A stretch of 64,000 bases of DNA from Bradyrhizobium elkanii WSM2783. GTDB lineage: Bacteria > Pseudomonadota > Alphaproteobacteria > Rhizobiales > Xanthobacteraceae. Below, piece by piece: positions 1 to 8,279 of this stretch. A program made the position numbers and the translations under genes. Numbering within the stretch: the stretch's first letter is position 1; every line of letters starts with the position of its first letter. The notes under the pieces are model-generated. The model worked only from the letters and a program-made list of their open reading frames with translations, was not told the origin of the DNA and searched no databases. Where the stretch lies: NCBI RefSeq assembly GCF_000472865.1, contig NZ_AXAP01000013.1, positions 66,617-130,616 of the forward strand, written 5' to 3'.

Positions 1-21
1 GGGACAAGCCCGGCCATGACG
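1..21. repeat. Half of a palindromic intergenic repeat (type B), cut by the window edge
   Basis: The first 21 bases match the right arm of the type B repeat (AAGCCCGGCCATGACG) seen whole at 44037-44122 and 63224-63309. It lies directly downstream of serA. Confidence 0.7.
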
Positions 22-32
22 AAAGATGGTAG

Positions 33-1622
33 CTAGAATACGAGCGCCTTGACCTGCTTGACCTGCGGCAGCGCCTGCACCTTGGCGAGCACGTCCGCCG
101 GCACCGAGCCGTCGACCTCGACCAGCGCGATCGCGTCGCCGCCTTGCGCGACGCGGCCGAGATGGAAGGTCGCGATGTTGATCTTGGCGTCGCCGAGCAG
201 ACTTGCGAACTTGCCGATGAAGCCCGGCTTGTCCTCGTTGGTCACATAGATCATCGATTTGCCGAACTCGGCGTCGACCCGGATGCCCTTGATGTCGACC
301 AGCCGCGGCTTGCCGTCGTGATAGACGGTGCCGGACACCGAGCGTTCCTGCCGCTCCGTCGTCACGGTCACGGTGATCAGGCTCTCATAGTCGCTCTGCG
401 CGGCGCGCGTCACCTCGTCGACCACCATGCCGCGCTCCTTGGCAACGACAGGCGCGGAGACGACGTTGACGTCGCCCAGCATCGGCCGCAGCAGGCCCGA
501 CAGCACCGCCGAGGTCAGCGCCTTGATCTTCATCTCGGCAACATGGCCCTCATAGGTGATCTGGGTCTTGACGATGCCGCTCTCGGTGAGCTGGCCGGCG
601 AACGAGCCGAGCTTCTCGGCGAGCTCGATGAACGGCTTCAGCTTGGGCGCCTCCTCGGCCGTGATCGAGGGGAAGTTGATGGCGTTGGAGATCGCACCGG
701 TGAGCAGATAATCCGACATCTGCTCGGCGACCTGCAGCGCGACATTCTCCTGCGCTTCCGTGGTGGAGGCGCCGAGATGCGGGGTGCAGATCACGTTGGG
801 ATGGCCGAACAGGATGTTCGAGGTCGCCGGCTCCTCGGAGAACACGTCGAAGGCGGCGCCCGCGACATGCTTGGAGTTGAGCGCGTCGACCAGCGCCTGC
901 TCGTCGACGAGGCCGCCGCGGGCGCAATTGACGATGCGGACGCCCTGCTTCATCTTCGCAAGCGCCGCGGCATCGATGATGTTACGGGTCTTGTCGGTGA
1001 GCGGCGTGTGCAGGGTGATGAAATCGGCGCGCTTGAAGAGATCGTCGAGCTCGACCTTCTCGACCCCGATATCCTTGGCGCGCTCCGGCGACAGGAACGG
1101 ATCGAAGGCGATCACCTTCATGCGCAGGCCGAGCGCGCGGTCGCAGACGATCGAGCCGATATTGCCGCAGCCGACCACGCCGAGCGTCTTGTTGGTGATC
1201 TCGACGCCCATGAAGCGGTTCTTCTCCCACTTGCCGGCCTGCGTCGAGGCATCGGCCTGCGGGATCTCGCGAGCGAGCGCCAGCATCAGCGTGATCGCGT
1301 GCTCGGCGGTCGTGATCGAATTGCCGAACGGCGTGTTCATCACGATGATGCCCTTCGCCGTCGCCGCCGGGATCTCGACGTTGTCAACGCCGATGCCGGC
1401 GCGGCCGATCACCTTCAGCCTGGTGGCCTTCTCGATGATCTTGGCGGTCGCCTTGGTCGCCGAGCGGATCGCGAGGCCGTCATAGTTGCCGATGATCTCG
1501 GCGAGCTTTTCCTTGTCCTTGCCGAGATTGGGCTGGAAGTCGACCTCGACGCCGCGATCCTTGAAGATCTGCACGGCCGCGGGCGACAGGGCGTCGGAAA
1601 TGAGAACTTTGGGTTTGCTCAT
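33..1622 (-). CDS. serA: D-3-phosphoglycerate dehydrogenase
   Basis: This 529-aa enzyme catalyses the first step of serine biosynthesis, NAD-dependent oxidation of 3-phosphoglycerate to 3-phosphohydroxypyruvate, in the cytoplasm. In order it shows the split substrate-binding domain (KPKVLISDALSPAA), the NAD fold with GCGNIGS, the 2-hydroxyacid dehydrogenase signature around VNCARGG, the catalytic HLGAST histidine, an intervening domain, and a C-terminal ACT domain (VTNEDKPGFIGKFA). This is the long serA type. I chose ATG 1622 because MSKPKVLI is the usual start and GAGGGAAC lies upstream. The frame stays open for 35 more codons, but those translate the adjacent type B repeat and are spurious. 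It follows serC on the same strand after 127 bp, consistent with a serC-serA operon. Confidence 0.97.
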   Translation of the reverse strand: MSKPKVLISDALSPAAVQIFKDRGVEVDFQPNLGKDKEKLAEIIGNYDGLAIRSATKATAKIIEKATRLKVIGRAGIGVDNVEIPAATAKGIIVMNTPFGNSITTAEHAITLMLALAREIPQADASTQAGKWEKNRFMGVEITNKTLGVVGCGNIGSIVCDRALGLRMKVIAFDPFLSPERAKDIGVEKVELDDLFKRADFITLHTPLTDKTRNIIDAAALAKMKQGVRIVNCARGGLVDEQALVDALNSKHVAGAAFDVFSEEPATSNILFGHPNVICTPHLGASTTEAQENVALQVAEQMSDYLLTGAISNAINFPSITAEEAPKLKPFIELAEKLGSFAGQLTESGIVKTQITYEGHVAEMKIKALTSAVLSGLLRPMLGDVNVVSAPVVAKERGMVVDEVTRAAQSDYESLITVTVTTERQERSVSGTVYHDGKPRLVDIKGIRVDAEFGKSMIYVTNEDKPGFIGKFASLLGDAKINIATFHLGRVAQGGDAIALVEVDGSVPADVLAKVQALPQVKQVKALVF

Positions 1623-1699
1623 GGGAGTAGTTCCCTCGATGGACGATGCACTGATGGCGTCACCCGCGAACCTGCCTCGCGAGTCCATCTTCTTTTCGT

Positions 1700-1732
1700 G
1701 ATGGATGGCCGGGTCAAGCCCGGCCATGACGA
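1700..1732. repeat. Short palindromic repeat (type B half element) between serC and serA
   Basis: GATGGCCGGGTCAAGCCCGGCCATGACG forms a hairpin (GGCCGGG-TCAAG-CCCGGCC) and matches an arm of the longer type B elements. It sits in the serC-serA intercistronic gap. Confidence 0.75.
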
Positions 1733-1749
1733 TGATGAGGTGACGTTAC

Positions 1750-2922
1750 TTACGCGGCCTTCGGCAGCGAGGCCTTGGTCTCAGCGAAGGCCCAGTCGAT
1801 CCACTGCGTGAGCAGCTCGACGTCCTTGGCTTCCACGGTGGCGCCGCACCAGATACGCAGGCCGGCGGGCGCATCGCGGTAATGCGCGAAGTCGAAGCCG
1901 GCATTCTCCTTCTCGACCAGGGCAACCAGCTTCTTGCAGAAGTCGGCCTGCAGGTCCGGCGCGAGCGAGGTGATCGCGGGATCGGTGATCTTCAGGCACA
2001 CCGAGGTGTTGGAACGGATCGCGGGATCCTTGGCCAGGAAATCGATCCACGGCGTCCGCGCCTTCCAGTCGGCGAGCACCTTGGTGCTGGCGTCGGCGCG
2101 GGCGATCAGCGCCTTCAGGCCGCCGATCGATTTCGCCCAGTCGAGCGCATCGAGATAGTCCTCGACGCAGAGCATCGACGGCGTGTTGATGGTCTCGCCT
2201 TCGAAGATGCCCTGGTTGAGCTTGCCGCCCTTGGTCATGCGGAAGATCTTCGGCAGCGGCCAGGCCGGCTTGTAGGTCTCGAGCCGCTCCACCGCGCGCG
2301 GCGAGAGGATCAGCATGCCATGCGCGGCCTCGCCGCCCAGCGCCTTCTGCCAGGAGAAGGTGATGACGTCGAGCTTCGGCCAGTCGAGCGGCTGCGCGAA
2401 TGCCGCCGAGGTCGCGTCGCAGATGGTGAGGCCTTCGCGGGTCGCGCTGATCCAGTCGGCGTTCGGCACGCGGACACCAGAGGTGGTGCCGTTCCAGGTG
2501 AAGACGACGTCGGTTGCCGGATCGACCTTGGAGAGATCCGGGATCTCGCCATAGCCGGCATTCAGCTTGGTGACGTCCTTCAGCTTCAATTCCTTGACGA
2601 TGTCGCTGACCCAGCCCTCGCCGAAGGATTCCCAGGCCAGCGTCGTGACGGGCCGCGCACCGAGCAGCGACCACAGCGCCATCTCGACAGCGCCGGTGTC
2701 GGAGGCTGGCACGATGCCGATCTTGTAGTCGGCCGGCACCTCCAGCACTTCGCGCGTCAGCTCAATAGCTTGCTTGAGCTTGGCCTTGCCGATCTTCGCG
2801 CGATGCGAGCGGCCGAGCGCGGCGTCCTTGAGATTTTGGGGAGTCCAGCCGGGGCGCTTGGCGCAGGGGCCGGAGGAGAAATGCGGCGCGTTCGGCCGCG
2901 AAGCGGGCTTCGCTGCAGTCAT
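1750..2922 (-). CDS. serC: Phosphoserine aminotransferase
   Basis: This 390-aa PLP enzyme transaminates 3-phosphohydroxypyruvate with glutamate to give phosphoserine, the step after SerA. It begins with the typical [15 protein letters not shown] segment. It continues with the fold-type I aminotransferase core, [12 protein letters not shown], and the PLP-lysine region [14 protein letters not shown]. Its features fit the group found in Rhizobiales and actinobacteria rather than the shorter E. coli form. ATG 2922 is preceded by GGAAGGG at good spacing. It is transcribed toward serA, so the two early serine genes are probably expressed together, with a palindromic repeat between them. Confidence 0.96.
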   Translation of the reverse strand: MTAAKPASRPNAPHFSSGPCAKRPGWTPQNLKDAALGRSHRAKIGKAKLKQAIELTREVLEVPADYKIGIVPASDTGAVEMALWSLLGARPVTTLAWESFGEGWVSDIVKELKLKDVTKLNAGYGEIPDLSKVDPATDVVFTWNGTTSGVRVPNADWISATREGLTICDATSAAFAQPLDWPKLDVITFSWQKALGGEAAHGMLILSPRAVERLETYKPAWPLPKIFRMTKGGKLNQGIFEGETINTPSMLCVEDYLDALDWAKSIGGLKALIARADASTKVLADWKARTPWIDFLAKDPAIRSNTSVCLKITDPAITSLAPDLQADFCKKLVALVEKENAGFDFAHYRDAPAGLRIWCGATVEAKDVELLTQWIDWAFAETKASLPKAA

Positions 2923-3000
2923 GATCTACCCTTCCAGATAGCTGCCTCTCGGTGGGGAGAGGTTTCCCGCCGTCGGAGATAGTGGAAGGGTAAAGACTCG

Positions 3001-3189
3001 TCAAGGAACTTCCTGATGATCACAGGCGATTGATGGCGCCTCGTCGGGCGATGGCGCCTGATCAAGCAGTCCGGCCGCATCGTTCACCAGCTTGACGGCC
3101 TTCCGCCGGCTGGAGACTCTCATGATGCTCTTTTCATCGGCCTGCACGATGTATTCGTTGCCCGCCCTGACGATTGAATATCGCTTCAT
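3001..3189 (-). CDS. Small conserved-looking protein of unknown function
   Basis: This 62-aa protein is rich in charged residues (KRYSIVRAGNEYIVQADEKS, then SSRRKAVKLVNDAAGLL). The pattern suggests a short beta-sheet followed by a helix. I chose ATG 3189 because GGGGAT lies 9 bases upstream; a TTG at 3204 in the same frame would add MGIFQ. No signal peptide or membrane segment is visible. It lies 78 bp upstream of serC on the same strand. I recognise no named family, and coding status rests on the ribosome site and sensible composition. Confidence 0.6.
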   Translation of the reverse strand: MKRYSIVRAGNEYIVQADEKSIMRVSSRRKAVKLVNDAAGLLDQAPSPDEAPSIACDHQEVP

Positions 3190-3426
3190 CTGAAATATCC
3201 CCAAGCTGTCCCAGAACGCGAAGACTTTGGACCGGCATCGCGTTCGATCTTTGCTTGATCATGATCTCTTGCGGATCATGTTCTGCCGCTGGGAGACGCG
3301 TAACTAGCAGCAGCGTTCCCGGCCGTAAAATTACGGAGGCCGGCGTAGTTTATCGCTTGTTAACCGGAACGCAGAGCGACGACTACCACTGCGATCAGCG
3401 ATCTTGCCCACGCAACTTGGCGCAAG

Positions 3427-3897
3427 TCAGAAGCGCATCGTCATGCCGATATGACTGCGTTGAAATCCAAGCCGTTCATAGAAGCGCTGCGCGTCGGTGC
3501 GGGTGTGATGCGTCAGCAGTTCGACGAGGATGCAACCGCTCGCGCGCGCTTCAGTGATCGCCCATTGCACCATCTGCTCGCCGATGCCGCGGCTGCGGCA
3601 GTGGGTTGCAACGCGCACATCCTCGATCAAGCCGCGCGAGGCGCCTTGCGAACTTATGCCCGGCAGGATGCATAGTTGCAGGCAGCCGACCACTGCACCG
3701 TCAGCGTCCTCGGCGACCACGAGCTTGAAATTCGGATCGCGATCGACCTTCTCGAACGCGGCGAAATAGGATTGAGGCAAGGGATCCTCGATCCGCTCGC
3801 GCGCGCTGCCAAGCCGATCGTCCGCAAGCATGCCGACGATGACGGGAACATCGTCGCGACGGGCGCGGCGGATCGTGATCGAGGACGCAGTTGCCAT
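3427..3897 (-). CDS. GNAT-family N-acetyltransferase
   Basis: This 156-aa protein has the GNAT fold. It starts with ITIRRARRDDVPVIVGML, has a central beta strand LVVAEDADGAVVGCLQL, and carries the acetyl-CoA motif A as VATHCRSRGIGEQMVQWA. Near the end is FYERLGFQRS, the usual GNAT C-terminal signature. The substrate cannot be predicted. I chose ATG 3897 (MATASSITI); a TTG four codons earlier is possible. It starts 18 bp downstream of the stop of the GST gene on the same strand, so the two may be co-transcribed. Confidence 0.9.
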   Translation of the reverse strand: MATASSITIRRARRDDVPVIVGMLADDRLGSARERIEDPLPQSYFAAFEKVDRDPNFKLVVAEDADGAVVGCLQLCILPGISSQGASRGLIEDVRVATHCRSRGIGEQMVQWAITEARASGCILVELLTHHTRTDAQRFYERLGFQRSHIGMTMRF

Positions 3898-3915
3898 GAT
3901 GTGTTCCAAAAAAAA

Positions 3916-4506
3916 TTAGCCTGCTGGCGCCAGGCCAAGTGAGCGCTCGGCCTCGCCAATCCAGCGGCGAAGCGCGGGATACCCGCCGAGATCGAAGCCG
4001 CCCTCATGCGCGAGCCGCGTGTAGGCAAGCAGCGCCACATCGGCGAGCGAGAGCGCCTTGCCGGCCAGGAACGGCGTCAGCGCAAGCTGCTGCTCCATCC
4101 GCGCCAGCGCCGCATGGCCGCGCTTGACCTTCTCCGGATCGAGCTCGGAAGCGGATTTGCCGAGATAGCGCATCTGGAACCGGCACACGGCGATATAGGG
4201 CTCGTGGCTGTATTGCTCCCAGAACAGCCACTCATCCATCTTCGCGGCGGCGAAATCATCTGACGGGATTAGGTCGCTGCCACGGGCGAGATAGCGGATG
4301 ATGGCGTTGGACTGCGCCAAAGCGCGGCCGTCGTCGAGCACGATCGTCGGCACCTGTCCGGCGCTGTTCATGCTCAGGAAGTCCGCACTGCGCGTCTCCT
4401 GCTTGAGGATGTCGACGTCGATCCATGTGTAGGGCAGCGCGAGGTAATCGCACACCCATTTCACCTTCAGGCAATTGCCCGACTTGTCGTCACCGTAGAT
4501 TTTCAT
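3916..4506 (-). CDS. Glutathione S-transferase family protein
   Basis: This 196-aa protein has an N-terminal thioredoxin-like domain (MKIYGDDKSGNCLKVKW) with the glutathione-binding GQVPTIVLDDG and QSNAIIRYLA motifs. The C-terminal helical domain contains the N-capping-box region FLAGKALSLADVALLAYTRL. It is expected to be a cytosolic glutathione-conjugating or glutathione-dependent enzyme of unknown substrate. The start is ATG 4506; an in-frame extension of 12 codons upstream looks non-coding. It is followed closely by a GNAT gene. It is one of four GST-fold proteins in the window, each from a visibly different subgroup. Confidence 0.93.
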   Translation of the reverse strand: MKIYGDDKSGNCLKVKWVCDYLALPYTWIDVDILKQETRSADFLSMNSAGQVPTIVLDDGRALAQSNAIIRYLARGSDLIPSDDFAAAKMDEWLFWEQYSHEPYIAVCRFQMRYLGKSASELDPEKVKRGHAALARMEQQLALTPFLAGKALSLADVALLAYTRLAHEGGFDLGGYPALRRWIGEAERSLGLAPAG

Positions 4507-4584
4507 GGCTGGCTGCTGTCCTGCTCCCGAATGACAGAGCACCAGTGGAAACGGAAGCTGTCAACACATGGGGCACAAATGCGC

Positions 4585-5409
4585 CTAGAATTTGTAGCCG
4601 AGACCGGCGCGCACTGTGTTGATGTTGGTATCGACCGTTGTGGTGAAGCGGATGTATTCCCATTCCGCGCGCATGAAGAGGCCCCCGACCAGATTGATGT
4701 CGATGCCAAGGCCGGCGGTGTAGCCGTAGATCAGGTGATTGTGCACGGCATCAGTCGCGCGCAATGGCATCAACGGTCTGAAAGGTCCAAACGGATCGGC
4801 ACTCACCGCGTCCGTAACGAGTGCACTATGCGAAATGTCGGCCTTGCCTAGCGCGAAGCCGCCGAACGCATAAGGTAGGAAGCATCCGAACGCATAGGCT
4901 GCGCGCCCCCGGAACGTCGCGATGTCCGAGATCGAGATCGAGGACGCCGAGGTGACTCCGACGTCATGGTAGCGGGTGTCGGTAAGAGGGGCGCCGCTCA
5001 CAAGCTCCTTGCTGGCGCTGGCCGCGCCGCCGAAGCTGCCGTGCACGTAGCTCGCCTCCAGGCCGAGCACGACGTCACTCCATTGCCAGTTGTATCCGAC
5101 AAAGGCTCCATATGCGGACGAACGCGCCGTCTGCTTTCCGAGACCGAGATTCCATTGCGCAACGCCCATCTGCTGGACGATGTTGTCGGAAATCAGCGAG
5201 GAGATCAAAGATGACGGCTTGCTGTCGAAATTGGCATCGGATGATCCGTAGCCGGCTTGGCCACCAATGTAGAGACCTTCCCAGTAAGCTCTGGAGGTTG
5301 TCAGCCCATCGGTGAAGCTGCCGCGAAGCACCGGGAGATCGGGAAGATCGGCGGCCTCTGCGCTCGTCACCGCGCCACACATTGCCGCCGCCAGCAGAAA
5401 CCTACGCAT
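4585..5409 (-). CDS. Outer-membrane beta-barrel protein (Omp25/Omp31-like)
   Basis: This 274-aa protein starts with a cleavable signal peptide (MRRFLLAAAMCGAVTSAEAA, cleavage before DLPDLP). The mature part alternates aromatic strands and glycine turns (WEGLYIGGQAGYG, AYGAFVGYNWQW) and ends RAGLGYKF with the C-terminal Phe needed for barrel insertion. This is the rhizobial outer-membrane beta-barrel family related to Brucella Omp25/31. I chose ATG 5409 with a G-rich site upstream; a TTG five codons earlier is the alternative. The next upstream gene (5594-6448) encodes a second barrel, but a terminator between them argues for separate transcripts. Several TTAACC motifs lie upstream. Confidence 0.9.
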   Translation of the reverse strand: MRRFLLAAAMCGAVTSAEAADLPDLPVLRGSFTDGLTTSRAYWEGLYIGGQAGYGSSDANFDSKPSSLISSLISDNIVQQMGVAQWNLGLGKQTARSSAYGAFVGYNWQWSDVVLGLEASYVHGSFGGAASASKELVSGAPLTDTRYHDVGVTSASSISISDIATFRGRAAYAFGCFLPYAFGGFALGKADISHSALVTDAVSADPFGPFRPLMPLRATDAVHNHLIYGYTAGLGIDINLVGGLFMRAEWEYIRFTTTVDTNINTVRAGLGYKF

Positions 5410-5530
5410 CGCCCACGCCCCCAAATCGACTTAACCAAACCCGGAGACGATCATCGCTCGTTAACCTTAACCAATGGTTGTCACGCGCCGCGTTTGCCAC
5501 AATCTTCCGCGTGATGGCCGCGCTTTCCAC

Positions 5531-5565
5531 AAAACGAAAACGGCGCGGGAGCATCCCGCGCCGTT
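5531..5565 (-). terminator. Rho-independent terminator after the second beta-barrel gene
   Basis: AACGGCGCGGGA (5539-5550) and TCCCGCGCCGTT (5554-5565) form a perfect 12-bp stem with a 3-base loop. On the minus strand the stem is followed by TTTTCGTTTT. It lies 29 bp downstream of the stop of the gene ending at 5594. Confidence 0.88.
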
Positions 5566-5593
5566 TGCAATCGTTAACCGATGAAGGTTCGTA

Positions 5594-6448
5594 TTAACCT
5601 TTGCGCACCAGCGGCGGCGGTGCGTAGACCGGCTGCGGGCTGTCCAGATTCCAGCGCACGCCGAGCTTGAGATCGTGCGAAGTGATATCCCTGAAGTTCA
5701 TTGGATTGTTGGTCGTGAAGCCCTGGAACGTCGTCACGGGTCCGGTCAGTCCCGAACCGAGGTCGACGTAGCTGTAGGCGACTTCCAGCGTCAGGTTTGG
5801 ACTGACCTTGTAGGCAAGACCTGCATGCGCGGCCCAGGCGAAATTCCACTTGGAAGCCGAAGCGGCGGTCGCAAAGCCCGGCGCAATCACGCCGGGAGAG
5901 AAATCGGCAAGACCTTGATCAGTGAAATTGGAGACCGTCACGCGCGCTGCGCCAACACCGGCGCCGATGAACGGCGTCACGCACCACCACGTGCCAAGAT
6001 CGACATAGGCGTTGGCAAGCACAAGCCATTCCGACTTGCTTGCGTTGTAGTTGTCGGACCCTGCGCCAATAACTCCGCCGCCAAGCGGATAGGTCACGAG
6101 ATCCTGTCCGTGAAAGTTCGTCCTTCCACGATACTGACCGGTGATGTCGGCGCGGAACCAGTTGTTGAACTGATAACCGACACCAAGACCGAAGATGCCG
6201 CCGGTATCGAAGCCGGTCTGCTGGTTCAAGGAGAGCAGCGGCGTGTACAAGGCATTGTTGCCGTTTCGCACTTCCTTCACGCTCTGATTGCTGAAGCCGA
6301 TATCGCCGCGCAGATACCAGCCGCCGAAATCTTCTACCGGCGGCGGTCCGTAGGCCGGTGGCGGCGCGATCGGCATATCGGCCGCGAATGCCACCGAGGA
6401 AATCAAGGAGACCGCACCAGCGGCAAAGAGAGATTTAACGCAACGCAT
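5594..6448 (-). CDS. Outer-membrane beta-barrel protein (Omp31-like)
   Basis: This 284-aa protein has a signal peptide (MRCVKSLFAAGAVSLISSVAFA, cleaved before ADMP). A short proline-rich linker (PIAPPPAYGPPPVEDF) leads into an 8-stranded-type barrel with WYLRGDIGFSN, GLGVGYQFNNWFRADITG, WWCVTPFIGAGVGAA and HDLKLGVRWNL. It should sit in the outer membrane; the role may be structural. It ends in LVRKG rather than an aromatic residue, slightly unusual for a barrel. ATG 6448 has AAAGGACG seven bases upstream. A strong terminator follows it, and a TTAA-N7-TTAAC CtrA-like site lies 82-97 bp upstream. Confidence 0.9.
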   Translation of the reverse strand: MRCVKSLFAAGAVSLISSVAFAADMPIAPPPAYGPPPVEDFGGWYLRGDIGFSNQSVKEVRNGNNALYTPLLSLNQQTGFDTGGIFGLGVGYQFNNWFRADITGQYRGRTNFHGQDLVTYPLGGGVIGAGSDNYNASKSEWLVLANAYVDLGTWWCVTPFIGAGVGAARVTVSNFTDQGLADFSPGVIAPGFATAASASKWNFAWAAHAGLAYKVSPNLTLEVAYSYVDLGSGLTGPVTTFQGFTTNNPMNFRDITSHDLKLGVRWNLDSPQPVYAPPPLVRKG

Positions 6449-6529
6449 TGGCTTCGTCCTTTTGGCCAGTGAGGCGAGCAGGGAAGCCTCACGTCTGAAA
6501 ACCCACGGCCGGACGATGGCACTAAATGC

Positions 6530-6545
6530 TTAAGCGGCGCTTAAC
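6530..6545. promoter_or_regulatory. Candidate CtrA binding site
   Basis: TTAA (6530-6533), seven bases, then TTAAC (6541-6545) is an exact match to the alphaproteobacterial CtrA full-site consensus TTAA-N7-TTAAC. It lies 82-97 bp upstream of the beta-barrel gene start at 6448. Occupancy is an inference. Confidence 0.5.
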
Positions 6546-6750
6546 CCTAATTATTAAGGTTGACAACCTCTGACGATTTTCCCGAAAGCTCGCGGTATTG
6601 CGCTATTCCCGCTGTCGAACAGAAAGTGGTCGCGCCACAAATGCTAACGATGCGTTGACGAAATCTTGGCTCTTGTCTTCGCGGTTTCTTCACGCGAACC
6701 GGAATCCACTCTCGGATCAAGTCCGAGGGCGTGCTTCGCTCGAAAACGCT

Positions 6751-8010
6751 TTAATGCGCGTGGTTCGGCATTTTCGGGAGGAACACCGCAAGCAACCCGA
6801 TCGCCGGCAGGAACGCGCAGAGCTGATAGATGAAGGCGATGTCGGTGTGATCGGCAAGCTTACCGAGCACCGCCGCGCCCAAACCGCCGATGCCGAAGGC
6901 AAAGCCGAAGAACAGGCCGGAAATCATGCCGAAGCGATGCGGCATCAGTTCCTGCGCGAACACGATGATCGAGGGCGTCGCCGACGAGATGATCAGGCCG
7001 ATGAACACGCTGAGCACGGCGCTGGTGACGAGGCCGGCATAGGGCAGTGCCAGCGTGAACGGCAGCGCGCCGAGGATCGAAAACCAGATCACGTATTTGC
7101 GGCCGAAGCGGTCGCCGAGCGGTCCGCCCACGAAGGCGCCAGCTGCGTTCGCTGCAAGGAAGATGAAGAGATAGAACTGCGCCGCTTGCGTCGAGACGTC
7201 GAACCTCTCGATCAGATAGAAGATGTAATAGCTCGAGAGGCTCGAGACATAGAGCTGCTTCGAGAACAACAGCGCGACCAGCACGGCGAGCGCGATCGTC
7301 ACCCGCCGCCCGGTGGGTGCGTCCGGGTGCCGCTCGACGACCGCCGCCTTCTTGGTCACGATCTGCGGCTTGTACCAGGCACCGATGCGCCACAGGATCA
7401 GGATCGCAAGACCCGCAATCGAGGAGAACCACGCGATCGAGGGCTGCCCGAACGGCACCACGATCAGCGCCGCGAGCACCGGACCCATCGAGGTGCCGAA
7501 GCTGCCGCCAAGCTGGAACACCGATTGCGCAAAGCCGTAACGGCCGCCCGAAGCGAGCCGCGCGATCCGCGCCGATTCCGGATGGAACACCGCCGAACCG
7601 AGCCCGACCAGCGACGCCGCGATCAGGATGATGCCGTAGTGATGCGCGCCAGCGAGCAGCAGCAGGCCGAAGAAGGTGAAGCCCATGCCGATCGCAAGCG
7701 AGAACGGCTGCGCCTTCTTGTCGGTGAAATGCCCGACCAGCGGCTGCAGCAGCGACGCCGTGAACTGGAACGCCAGCGTGATCATGCCGATCTGCGTGTA
7801 GTCCAGCGCGTAGGCGTCCTTCAGGATCGGATAGATGGAGGCGATCAACGACTGCATGGTGTCGTTGAGGAAGTGCGAGAAGCTGATGCCGGCCAGTACG
7901 ATGTAAGCCGGCCCCACCGCGGTCGCACGGGCTGCCACGCGCGGCGTCACGTCTGATACCAGCACCGGTTCAGCCAGCGCTTCTTCTGAGACGGCAACGG
8001 GCTTGTTCAA
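6751..8010 (-). CDS. MFS transporter, fosmidomycin-resistance (Fsr) type
   Basis: This 419-aa inner-membrane protein has about 12 hydrophobic helices. It begins with a soluble leader, then AYIVLAGISFSHFLNDTMQS, which is characteristic of the Fsr subgroup of the major facilitator superfamily. The loop signature GHFTDKKAQ and the second-half GPLGDRFGRKY motif follow. It is expected to export a small molecule by proton antiport; the native substrate is unknown. No ATG precedes the first helix, so I chose TTG 8010 (NKPVAVSEEAL), which has CAGGAA upstream. The reading frame stays open to 8142 but lacks a ribosome site there. It has no obvious operon partner. Confidence 0.88.
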   Translation of the reverse strand: MNKPVAVSEEALAEPVLVSDVTPRVAARATAVGPAYIVLAGISFSHFLNDTMQSLIASIYPILKDAYALDYTQIGMITLAFQFTASLLQPLVGHFTDKKAQPFSLAIGMGFTFFGLLLLAGAHHYGIILIAASLVGLGSAVFHPESARIARLASGGRYGFAQSVFQLGGSFGTSMGPVLAALIVVPFGQPSIAWFSSIAGLAILILWRIGAWYKPQIVTKKAAVVERHPDAPTGRRVTIALAVLVALLFSKQLYVSSLSSYYIFYLIERFDVSTQAAQFYLFIFLAANAAGAFVGGPLGDRFGRKYVIWFSILGALPFTLALPYAGLVTSAVLSVFIGLIISSATPSIIVFAQELMPHRFGMISGLFFGFAFGIGGLGAAVLGKLADHTDIAFIYQLCAFLPAIGLLAVFLPKMPNHAH

Positions 8011-8279
8011 CGGAAATTCCTGGCAGGGAGCCGCGAAGCGGCAATCGGTGCTGCTTACGCCGCACCAAACGCTGCGACTACCGACAATAGATGATGGCTG
8101 CGATGCTACCGGCGCGCGCTGGACGGTCCCTTCGCGGCCCATCCTTCGAGACGCCCGCCTTTGGCGGCCTCCTCAGCATGAGGTCTGATTTCGCGGCGCA
8201 ATCTCAGACCCTCATGGTGAGGAGCGCCGCCTGCGGCGCGTCTCGAACCATGAGGCCCGCCTCGCGGGGGAAGAAAGAG

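Noticed and set aside
1623..1727. 35-residue N-terminal extension of serA beginning MAGLDPAIHH
   Set aside because: This string is the translation of the type B repeat; the real start with ribosome site is at 1622.
144..1811. Very long plus-strand frame opposite serA
   Set aside because: It runs antisense to a well-supported enzyme gene and has no recognisable domains; GC-rich codon bias creates such frames.
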